Below the pieces are notes generated by a model that was not told the DNA's origin, did no database searches, and saw only the letters and a list, made by a program, of their open reading frames with translations. Below are positions 9,847 to 17,708 of a DNA stretch of 33,606 bases, piece by piece. The position numbers and the translations under genes were made by a program. The DNA lies in assembly GCA_003220475.1 (NCBI GenBank), contig QHSO01000071.1, positions 1 through 33,606 of the forward strand, in the 5' to 3' direction. Within the stretch, counting starts at the first letter, position 1; every line of letters begins with the position of its first letter. The DNA is from Candidatus Rokuibacteriota bacterium. GTDB taxonomy: Bacteria > Methylomirabilota > Methylomirabilia > Rokubacteriales > CSP1-6.

Positions 9847-10634
9847 GCGAGTACCGCCGCATCGCGGTGCTCGGCGGTGTGTACGCGAACGCCGAGGCGC
9901 TGGCCGCCGTGCTGGCCGACGCGCGACGCCGCAACGCCGAGGCCGTCTTCTGTCTCGGTGACCTTGGCGGCTTCGGGCCGGATCCCGCCGGCGTGCTGCC
10001 GCTGCTGCGGGCGCATGACGTCCGCGTTGTGCGCGGCAACTACGACGACGCGATCGCGACCGGCGCGACGGATTGCAACTGTGGCTACACCGATCCGCGC
10101 GACAACCACTATGCGCGCCTCAGCTATGCCTACACGGTGGCCCATACGCCGGCCGCCGATCGCGCTTGGCTCGCCACGCTGCCCGCGCAGCGCCGCGTGC
10201 AGCTCGGCTCACACCGCATTCTCATGTGTCACGGCTCGCCGCGGCGGATCAACGAGTTCCTCTGGGAGTCCACCACGCCGGACGGACTGCTGCGGCGATT
10301 GCTCGCCGACTATTCCGCCGACGTGCTGCTGTGCACGCACACCGGACTGAAGTGGCATCGAGCGCTGGACGACGGCATCGCGCACGCGGTGAACGTCGGC
10401 GCCGTCGGCCGCCCCGAGAACGACGGCACGCCGCGCGTCTGGTACGCGCTGCTCGGCGCCGAGCCCGACGTGCGCGTGCAGTTCGTGCCCGTGACCTACG
10501 ACCACGAGTCGGTTGCCCGCGCCATCGAGGCCGAAGGTTTGCCGCGGGAGTTCGCGGAGACGTTGCGCAGCGGCTGGTGGACGACGTGTCTCGAGAATCT
10601 GCCGGCCAAGGAGCGCGCGCGCGGTCGCTTCTGA
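9843..10634 (+). CDS. Metallophosphoesterase-fold protein with degenerate metal-site-1 motifs
   Basis: LGDLGGFGPDP, GNYD, MCHGSP, THTG order of calcineurin-like motifs; N-terminal DxHxN replaced by GGVYAN; GTGA overlap with radical SAM stop. Confidence 0.8.
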   Translation: MSEYRRIAVLGGVYANAEALAAVLADARRRNAEAVFCLGDLGGFGPDPAGVLPLLRAHDVRVVRGNYDDAIATGATDCNCGYTDPRDNHYARLSYAYTVAHTPAADRAWLATLPAQRRVQLGSHRILMCHGSPRRINEFLWESTTPDGLLRRLLADYSADVLLCTHTGLKWHRALDDGIAHAVNVGAVGRPENDGTPRVWYALLGAEPDVRVQFVPVTYDHESVARAIEAEGLPREFAETLRSGWWTTCLENLPAKERARGRF

Positions 10635-10644
10635 GCGCGGTCGC

Positions 10645-10673
10645 TTGACAGCCGCGGTGCCCGCCCGTACGGT
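10645..10673 (+). promoter_or_regulatory. Sigma-70-type promoter for EthD/FAD dehydrogenase operon
   Basis: TTGACA (10645-10650), 17-nt spacer, TACGGT (10668-10673); AAAGGAGG SD upstream of ATG 10704. Confidence 0.7.
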
Positions 10674-10703
10674 ACGCGCCGTCACCTTCAAAGGAGGCCT
10701 GCC

Positions 10704-11018
10704 ATGGTCCGCATCTCCGTGCTCTATCCGGCGTCCGAGGGCAAGAAGTTCGACGTCGACTACTACGTCAACAAGCACATGAAGCTGGTGCGTGAGCGGC
10801 TCAGCTCCTTTGGTCTCGTGCGCACGGAGGTGGACAAGGGCGTCGCCGGCGGCGCGCCCGGCTCGCCGGCGCCATACGTCGCCATCGGACACGTCTACTT
10901 CAACGCGCTCGACGGCTTCCAGAAAGGCATGGGCCAGCACGGCAAGGAGATCATGGCGGACATCGCGAACTACACGAACATTCCATCGCAGATCCAGATC
11001 AGCGAGGTCGTCGGATAG
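10704..11018 (+). CDS. EthD-family protein
   Basis: VRISVLYPASEGKKFDVDYYVNKHMKLVRERL typical EthD N-terminus; strong SD. Confidence 0.82.
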   Translation: MVRISVLYPASEGKKFDVDYYVNKHMKLVRERLSSFGLVRTEVDKGVAGGAPGSPAPYVAIGHVYFNALDGFQKGMGQHGKEIMADIANYTNIPSQIQISEVVG

Positions 11019-12366
11019 GTGGCGCCCGGCGTCTCGTACGACGTCATCGTCGTCGGCGGCGGCAACGCGGCCATGTGCGCGGCGCTGTCCGCGCGCGAGC
11101 ACGGCGCGCGCGTGCTCGTGCTCGAGAAAGCGCCGGAGGCATGGCGCGGCGGCAACGGCTTCTTCACCGCCGGCGGCTTTCGCTTCGCCTTCAAGAGCTT
11201 CGACGAGGTGTGCGAGCTCGTCGGCGACCTCTCCGACGAGGAGAAGACGTCGATGGACGTGCCGCTGTATACCGAGGATGCGTACTACGACGATCTGATG
11301 CGCGTGACCGAGGACCTCGCGGACGCGGATCTCGCACTGACGCTCGTGCGCGAGTCGCAGCCGACGATGCGGTGGATGAAGGCGCAGGGCATCCGCTGGA
11401 TCCCCATGTTCGGCCGCCCTGCTCACCGACGCGCGCGGCGCCGTGACCGGTCTGGAGATCCGCAGGCCCGACGGTGCCAGCGAGAGTCTGCAAGCGAAGG
11501 CGCTGGTGCTCGCCTCGGGCGGATTCGAAGCCAACGTCGAGATGCGCACGCGCTATCTCGGACCGAACTGGGACCTCGCGCGCGTGCGCGGCACGCCGTA
11601 CAACACCGGCGACGGCATCCGCATGGCGCTCGACATCGGCGCGCAGGCGTGGGGCCACTGGAGCGGTTGCCACGCCGTGCAGTGGGACTACAACGCGCCC
11701 TGGCACGGCGACCGCAAGGTGGGCGACAACTTCCAGAAGCATTCGTACCCGCTCGGCATCATCGTCAACGTCGAGGGCCAGCGCTTCGTCGACGAGGGCG
11801 CCGATCTGCGCAACTACACGTACGTGAAATACGGGCGCGAGGTCATCAAGCAGCCGCGGCGTGCCGCGTTTCAGATCTTCGATCAGAAGGTCGTCGATCT
11901 CCTGCGCGAGGAATACCGCATTCGCGAGGTGACCAAGGCCGAGGACGCGACGCTCGATGGCCTGGCGCGCAAGCTCGAGATCGACGTCGAGGGCTTCGTG
12001 CGCACCGTGCGCGACTTCAACGCGGCGGTGCAGCCGGGGACGTTCAATCCGGCCATCAAGGACGGCAAGGCCACGCGCGGCATCAAGCCGCCGAAGTCCA
12101 ACTGGGCGCAGCCGCTGGACACGCCGCCGTACGTCGGCTACGCGGTGACCACCGGCATCACGTTCACGTTCGGTGGCCTGCACATCACGACGGACGGTCA
12201 CGTGCTCGACGGCGAGGGACGGGCGATCCGCGGGCTCTACGCCGCCGGCGAGCTGGTGGGCGGGCTCTTCTACAATAACTATCCGGGCGGGGCCGGGCTC
12301 ATGGCCGGCGCGGTCTTCGGCCGCATCGCCGGCCGCTCGGCGACACGGGAGGCGAAGTCGGCCTGA
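11019..12366 (+). pseudogene. FAD-dependent fumarate reductase/tricarballylate dehydrogenase-like flavoprotein with internal frame break near 11412-11421
   Basis: YDVIVVGGGNAAMCAALSAREHGARVLVLEKAPEAWRGGN in frame 0 to ~11415; then LLTDARGAVTGLEIRRPDG...LYAAGELVGGLFYNNYPGGAGLMAGAVFGRIAG in frame +1. Confidence 0.8.
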
Positions 12367-12443
12367 GTGCCAGCTGACGGCTCGAGGACACACGGTCGCG
12401 ACCGAGCTGCTCGAAGTCGACGACGACCGCTAGATCAGCTCGC

Positions 12444-12602
12444 TCAGAAGCCCAGAGCCACCGGCGGACAGACGCTGCCGATGCCGCACACACCGTCCGC
12501 CGGCACGAGCAGCACGATGCCGCTGATCGAGTGAACGACGTACCATCCGCACACGGCCGAGGCGAGCAGAACTCCGACGATCATGAGCAGATCTTCCGTC
12601 AT
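12444..12602 (-). CDS. Small hypothetical membrane protein (52 aa)
   Basis: GGAGGG SD 7 nt before ATG; MTEDLLMIVGVLLASAVCGWYVVHSISGIVLLVPADGVCGIGSVCPPVALGF. Confidence 0.55.
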   Translation of the reverse strand: MTEDLLMIVGVLLASAVCGWYVVHSISGIVLLVPADGVCGIGSVCPPVALGF

Positions 12603-12786
12603 CGTCCGGCCCTCCGCTTGTTGACGTACGCACATCGATCGGGCCGACGTGAAGGCAAGCGGAGTGCCAGACCGAAACCGAGCGGACGCGGCGATTTTGC
12701 GTGGGGACGACGTTCAGGCGGGGCGAGCGCCAGGCGAAACGCCCGAACACCGCGGCGGCTTCGGGCGGGGCTGGCGACCACGGACG

Positions 12787-12817
12787 CGCCTCGTGGCCCA
12801 CGTCGGGCCACGAGGCG
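12787..12817 (-). terminator. Perfect 13-bp inverted repeat with 5-nt loop downstream of DUF1059 gene
   Basis: CGCCTCGTGGCCC-ACGTC-GGGCCACGAGGCG, 27 nt past the stop; no T-tract. Confidence 0.55.
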
Positions 12818-12843
12818 TCGCACGAGAGGCCGCTACACCAGCG

Positions 12844-13023
12844 TCATCGCGTCTCGCGAATGACGCTACGAGCTTTCTTCTCGACGTCGGGGGGAATCGT
12901 CGCCATGTTGTGGGCGCTCTTGGCGTGCTGCGCGGCTTTCTGCATGACTTCGTTGTCGTCCTTGCCCTGCGCCACGAACTTGCAGTCCTGCTGGCCGACG
13001 TCCTGACATCGTAGCTCGCGCAT
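12844..13023 (-). CDS. DUF1059 family small protein
   Basis: MRELRCQDVGQQDCKFVAQGKDDNEVMQKAAQHAKSAHNM; GAGGAGG SD. Confidence 0.82.
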   Translation of the reverse strand: MRELRCQDVGQQDCKFVAQGKDDNEVMQKAAQHAKSAHNMATIPPDVEKKARSVIRETR

Positions 13024-13034
13024 GTGAACCTCCT

Positions 13035-13052
13035 CGGGCCCGTCTGGGCCCG
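13035..13052 (-). promoter_or_regulatory. 7-bp perfect hairpin abutting the SD of the DUF1059 gene
   Basis: CGGGCCC-AGAC-GGGCCCG followed directly by AGGAGG on the minus strand. Confidence 0.5.
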
Positions 13053-13100
13053 GGTTCAATCATCTCGCGTGAGCCGTGCTCCGTCGAGCGGTCGCCCTCG

Positions 13101-14735
13101 TCACTCGAACGGCGAGACGCGCAGCGCCGCATGGGCGGCATCGAGAAACCATTCCGGCAGCAGCGGCCGGTTGTGCTGCAGGAACCGCTCGAACTGCGCG
13201 TCGAGGACGTACGTGACGCCATGATCCTCGGCGTGGCGGCACGAGCGGCCGTACGTCTGCATGAGCGCCTTCGCCGTCTCCACCGCATACCAGCGCGGGT
13301 CGCGCGCGCGGCGCGCGGCGATCCACGGATCGCCGAGATCCGGATACGGCATCTTGGTGATGATCTGGAAGCGCAGGAAATCGTCGGGCAGATCCACGCC
13401 CTCGCGCAACGACGGCGAGACCAGCACGCTGGGCGCGGCGGACGCGCGATGGCGCTCGAGCGCGGCCGCCTTCGCGCCGGACGACTCGACGAAGATCAGC
13501 CGACGTGCCTCCAGCGGCGCGCGCTGCGCGACATCGGCCATGAGCCGGCGTGCGGCCGCGTAGGAGGCGACGTGGATCAGGCCCTTGTCGCGCGGGTGCG
13601 CGGCCAGAATGCCGGCGATCTCCGCGAAGAGCGACGGCTCTAACGCGGCGAGGCTGGCGCGCGACAACGCGCCGACGGGCCGATAGACGATGGGCCGTTG
13701 CTCCAGGGGGAACGGCGACGACGTGACGAAGGCGCGCACGTCGTCCTCGGCGAATCCGAGCGTCTCGGCCACGACGGCCGAGGGACCGAGATACGCCGAG
13801 AGCAGCACCGTCAGCTCCGCGCAGTCGGTGAGGAGTGCGCGCGCGTCGACGGCGACGCCGAGCGGCGTCAATTCGAGCGGTGCGCCGGGATCGGCGGCAT
13901 AGCGGACGATCCATTCCTTGTCCGCGCCGTCCACGAACGCCCGCAGCCGCGCGAGCGCACCGGCGAGCGCGTCGCGGCGCTCGAGCAAGATCACCTCGTC
14001 GCGCGAGGGTGGCATCTGCAAGAACACGTCGGGCTCGAGGTCGGGCGGCCGCACCGCCTCCAGCGAGCGCACGATCGCCTCCAGCTCGGCGTCGAGTCGT
14101 TCCAGGTGCGGGGCCAGCAGCGGACGATACTCGTCGGCGATGTCGAGCCGCGGCAGGAGGCCACCCAGCCACTCCTTCATCTCCGCCGCGGTGAAACGGA
14201 CGGCGTGGACGTTGACGAGCTGGTTCTCCAGGCTGTGCGCCTCGTCCACGATCAGCAGACGGCGCCGCGGCAGCTGCTCGGCGTGCCAGTGACGCAGCGT
14301 CGCGAAGTACCAAGTGTTGGCGCAGAAGACCGGACCCGCGAGCGCGGCAGCCTTGGCGCGCGCGTAGGGACACTGGCACGCGGGACCACGGGGGCGGCGG
14401 CACATGCCGAGCGACGTCGGCACGCGCCCGTCGGGATAGCGTTCGCACGCGTAGTTGTCGCGGCCCTTGACGAGCTGCACGACGTCGCCGAACTCGCGCT
14501 CGTACTGGTCCTGCAAGAGCTTCTGCGACGTCAGCAGATAGGCGCTCTCGCTCCAGCGCGCCAGCGTGACTGCGAGATGGCTCTTGCCGATGCCCGGCGG
14601 CGCCTCCACGACGAAGAGCCGCGGCGCGGTCGGGTCGGCATCCGCCTCGGCAAGCGCGCTCTCGAGCGCGTCGAGCAACCGCGCCTGCTCCCTTCGCGGC
14701 GTGAACCCCTCGGGGAAGTGCGCGACGAGACTCAC
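13101..14735 (-). CDS. DinG/XPD-like superfamily 2 Fe-S ATP-dependent DNA helicase
   Basis: APPGIGKS Walker A, CERYPDG...[14 protein letters not shown] Cys cluster, [10 protein letters not shown] (DEAH), [12 protein letters not shown]. Confidence 0.88.
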   Translation of the reverse strand: MSLVAHFPEGFTPRREQARLLDALESALAEADADPTAPRLFVVEAPPGIGKSHLAVTLARWSESAYLLTSQKLLQDQYEREFGDVVQLVKGRDNYACERYPDGRVPTSLGMCRRPRGPACQCPYARAKAAALAGPVFCANTWYFATLRHWHAEQLPRRRLLIVDEAHSLENQLVNVHAVRFTAAEMKEWLGGLLPRLDIADEYRPLLAPHLERLDAELEAIVRSLEAVRPPDLEPDVFLQMPPSRDEVILLERRDALAGALARLRAFVDGADKEWIVRYAADPGAPLELTPLGVAVDARALLTDCAELTVLLSAYLGPSAVVAETLGFAEDDVRAFVTSSPFPLEQRPIVYRPVGALSRASLAALEPSLFAEIAGILAAHPRDKGLIHVASYAAARRLMADVAQRAPLEARRLIFVESSGAKAAALERHRASAAPSVLVSPSLREGVDLPDDFLRFQIITKMPYPDLGDPWIAARRARDPRWYAVETAKALMQTYGRSCRHAEDHGVTYVLDAQFERFLQHNRPLLPEWFLDAAHAALRVSPFE

Positions 14736-14779
14736 GGGCGCTGGCGTGGCCTCACCGCACGCGAGCGTATCATGAGGAC

Positions 14780-15253
14780 ATGAGTCCGGCTTCGCGTTCG
14801 AGGCCCGTCTTACAGTTCTCCGCCGGCGGTCTCGTCGTCGACGACGCGGGCCGCGTTCTGCTGATCCGCGCGCGCGATCTGCGCAACCAGCCCGTGTGGA
14901 CGCTGCCCAAGGGCGCGCTCAACCCGGGCGAGTCCGCCGCCGATGCGGCGCTGCGCGAGGTGCGTGAGGAGACCGGCTGGGAGTGCGAGGTCGTGCGCGA
15001 GCTCGACGCGGTGACGTACTGGTTCCAGCGCGACGGCCGGCGCATCCGCAAGACCGTGCGCTGGTATCTCATGCGCCCACTGCGGAAAGCCGGCGAGCAC
15101 GATCACGAGGTCGATGAGGTGTTGTGGACCGATCCCGGCGACGCGCGCGCGCGCCTGCGCTACGAGTCCGATCTCAAGCTGGTTAATACCATGGGGAGCC
15201 CCGAATGGCCCCCCATACCCCCCCACGCTCGGGGCGTCCCGGGGAACCCGTGA
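14780..15253 (+). CDS. NUDIX hydrolase
   Basis: Nudix box [23 protein letters not shown]. Confidence 0.93.
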   Translation: MSPASRSRPVLQFSAGGLVVDDAGRVLLIRARDLRNQPVWTLPKGALNPGESAADAALREVREETGWECEVVRELDAVTYWFQRDGRRIRKTVRWYLMRPLRKAGEHDHEVDEVLWTDPGDARARLRYESDLKLVNTMGSPEWPPIPPHARGVPGNP

Positions 15254-15259
15254 CGCCCC
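15231..15259. terminator. Hairpin across the NUDIX stop codon, between convergent genes
   Basis: GGGGCGT-ccc-GGGG-aa-CCC-gtg-ACGCCCC. Confidence 0.45.
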
Positions 15260-15305
15260 TCGATCGCCGGGCATTCCGGGGAAAGGGTCACGCCCGTCGA
15301 TTCCG

Positions 15306-16121
15306 TCAGGGCGGCGGAAACAGGCGCTCGCCGTTTTTCCAGGCGATCTGCTCGGCGACGTCACGCGGCAGCTGTGAGAGCCACTGCTGCACGGCAGCCG
15401 TCGCCTGCCGCACGACCTCCCAGCGCGAAGTCGTCCACGTGTCGGTGCCGACCATGAAGCGATCGGGACGACGCACGAACAGCGCGCGCCATTCGGGATC
15501 GAGCGTGCCGTCGCTCGCGACGTCGGTACGCAGCGCGAGCTCGACCCAGAGCATCGGATAACGGTCGAGGAGACGGCCGACGGTCGCGGCCGTCGACGAC
15601 ATGCCGGCGTGCGCCCACAGGATTTTCACGCCGGGGTAGGTCGTCAGCATCTTCTCGACGGTCGTCTCGTCGATGTGGCATTGCACGAAGAGATCGCGTG
15701 CCTTCGCCAGCTCGGCGATGCGCCGCACGGTGGGCGCGTCGACGTCCTGGGCACCCAAGTGCAACTCGCCGATACCGCGGTAGACGTGTCGCTTGTCGAG
15801 CCGCTCTTCGACGTACGCCGCGACGGCCGGGTCGCGCGTCCACGAGTCCATGTCCTCGCGGGTGCGATAAGGACGCAGGAACGGCACGATGCCGGCCGGT
15901 GAGCGATCGTAGAGCCTCAGCGTGCCGTCGTCGGGCGTACTCGAGACGATCGCGCGCCGTACGCCCGCCTGCGCCAGAATCGAGAGCACGCGCTCGGGCG
16001 TGTAAGCGTCCCAGTCGGGGCGGCTGTAGTGGATGTGAGCATCGAAGATCGGTAGCTGCGCCGCCGCAGGCGTGGCGACGAGCAGCAGGGCGGCGACGAG
16101 CGTGGCGAGCAAGCGAGCCAT
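15306..16121 (-). CDS. Secreted metal-dependent amidohydrolase family protein
   Basis: Signal peptide MARLLATLVAALLLVATPAAAQ; FDAHIHY, GIGELHLG, QCHIDE, WAHAGM, GTDTW. Confidence 0.83.
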   Translation of the reverse strand: MARLLATLVAALLLVATPAAAQLPIFDAHIHYSRPDWDAYTPERVLSILAQAGVRRAIVSSTPDDGTLRLYDRSPAGIVPFLRPYRTREDMDSWTRDPAVAAYVEERLDKRHVYRGIGELHLGAQDVDAPTVRRIAELAKARDLFVQCHIDETTVEKMLTTYPGVKILWAHAGMSSTAATVGRLLDRYPMLWVELALRTDVASDGTLDPEWRALFVRRPDRFMVGTDTWTTSRWEVVRQATAAVQQWLSQLPRDVAEQIAWKNGERLFPPP

Positions 16122-16156
16122 CGTGCCGGCGATGGTAGCACTCGAGAAATCCGCCG

Positions 16157-16162
16157 GGTATA
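16157..16162 (+). promoter_or_regulatory. -10-like TATAGT upstream of sulfite dehydrogenase gene
   Basis: TATAGT with downstream GGAGGA SD; -35 weak. Confidence 0.35.
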
Positions 16163-16193
16163 GTGCGCTCACCACGCGGCTCGGAGGACGGCC

Positions 16194-17399
16194 ATGGGAT
16201 TCTTGTCGCGACGGCAGGCACTCGGAGCGCTCGGCGGCGCCGCCGCCGTCGTCGCGGGACGGACGCTCACGGGCTGGGCCCAGGCGAGCGACCCGATCGT
16301 CGCGGGGCGGCCGCTCGTGCGCTACCCGCAGAAGACCGACCTGATTCTCCTCACGTCGCGACCGCCGCAGCTCGAGACGCCGATGAAATGGTTCGATCGC
16401 GCGATCACGCCGAACGAGGCCTTTTTCGTGCGGTACCACGTGTTCCCGATTCCGACACGCGTGGATCTGACGACGTGGCGCCTTCGCGTCGGCGGTCACG
16501 TGGATCGGCCGCTCGAGCTCTCGATGGACGAGCTCAAGGCGAAGTTCGCCGCGGTGTCGGTGACCGCCGTCAATCAGTGCTCGGGCAACAGCCGAGGCCG
16601 CTTCGCGCCACGCGTGCTCGGCGGTCAGTGGGGCGACGGCGCGATGGGCAACGCCGAGTGGGTCGGGTGCCGCCTCAGGGATCTGTTGACCGCCGCCGGC
16701 GTGCGGCAGGGGGCCGTCGAGGTGACCTTCGACGGTCTCGACAAGCCGGCGTTTGGGAGCGTGCCCGACTTCGTGAAGTCGCTGTCGCTCGGGCGCGTGC
16801 TCGACGACGGCAACGTGATCGTCGCGTACCAGATGAACGGCGCGCCGCTGCCGATGCTGAACGGGTTTCCGGCGCGGCTGATCGTTCCCGGGTGGTACGC
16901 GACCTACTGGGTGAAAAATCTCTCGGACATCATCGTCGTCGACAGGCCCTTCGAGCAATTCTGGATGAAGCCGGCCTATCGTATTCCGGACACGCCGTGC
17001 GGCTGCGTCGAGCCCGGCACCGCGCCGAAGGCGACGGTGCCCATCAATCGGATGACCGTGCGCTCGTTCCTCACGTCGCCCGAGCCGGGGACGCGTCTGG
17101 CCGGCGGCCGGCAGGCCATGCTGAAAGGCATCGCGTTCGACGGCGGCTACGGCATCCGCGAGGTCGAAATCTCGGACGACGGCGGGACGACGTGGCGGCG
17201 TGCGGCGCTCGGCCGCGATCTCGGACCGTATTCGTTCCGAGAGTGGTCCGCGGCCTGGACGCCGCCGCGCTCGGGAGCGGCGAAGGTGATGGTGCGCGCG
17301 TTCAACCGGATTGGGGAATCGCAGGGCACGGAGCCGTTGTGGAACCCGGCCGGTTATCTTCGCAACGTTATCGAGTCAGTCGAGTATCAGGTGAGCTGA
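16194..17399 (+). CDS. sorA: Sulfite oxidase-family molybdopterin enzyme (sulfite dehydrogenase catalytic subunit)
   Basis: Tat-like SRRQALGALGG; NQCSGNSRG Mo-Cys loop; GCRLRDLL; C-terminal dimerisation domain; adjacent cytochrome c. Confidence 0.85.
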   Translation: MGFLSRRQALGALGGAAAVVAGRTLTGWAQASDPIVAGRPLVRYPQKTDLILLTSRPPQLETPMKWFDRAITPNEAFFVRYHVFPIPTRVDLTTWRLRVGGHVDRPLELSMDELKAKFAAVSVTAVNQCSGNSRGRFAPRVLGGQWGDGAMGNAEWVGCRLRDLLTAAGVRQGAVEVTFDGLDKPAFGSVPDFVKSLSLGRVLDDGNVIVAYQMNGAPLPMLNGFPARLIVPGWYATYWVKNLSDIIVVDRPFEQFWMKPAYRIPDTPCGCVEPGTAPKATVPINRMTVRSFLTSPEPGTRLAGGRQAMLKGIAFDGGYGIREVEISDDGGTTWRRAALGRDLGPYSFREWSAAWTPPRSGAAKVMVRAFNRIGESQGTEPLWNPAGYLRNVIESVEYQVS

Positions 17400-17402
17400 C
17401 GC

Positions 17403-17708
17403 ATGGCGACGCTAGTACGCACGATCATCTGCGCCGTGGTCCTGCTGGCGGGCGCGGCGAGCGCCGAGGAGATCACGCTGCCCTCTGATCATCCCGACGG
17501 GACATTGAAGCCCGGCCCGGGCAGCGAGGTCGCGCAACGGAGCTGCGCGCTCTGCCACTCGACCGACTACATCGTCATGCAGCCGCCCGGCGATCAGAAA
17601 CAATGGGACGGAGTGGTGACGAAAATGATCAAGGTGTTCGGCGCGCCGCTCAGCGACGCCGACGCGAAGGCGGTCGCCGAGTACCTGGCCCGGCAGTACG
17701 GGCGGTAG
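17403..17708 (+). CDS. sorB: Monohaem cytochrome c, SorB-like subunit
   Basis: Signal peptide, CALCH haem motif, QWDGVVTKMIKVFGAPL; directly downstream of sorA. Confidence 0.83.
   Translation: MATLVRTIICAVVLLAGAASAEEITLPSDHPDGTLKPGPGSEVAQRSCALCHSTDYIVMQPPGDQKQWDGVVTKMIKVFGAPLSDADAKAVAEYLARQYGR

Noticed and set aside
16194-17708. Novel molybdoenzyme-cytochrome pair
   Set aside because: Matches the known sorAB sulfite dehydrogenase arrangement closely; annotated but not claimed as novel.
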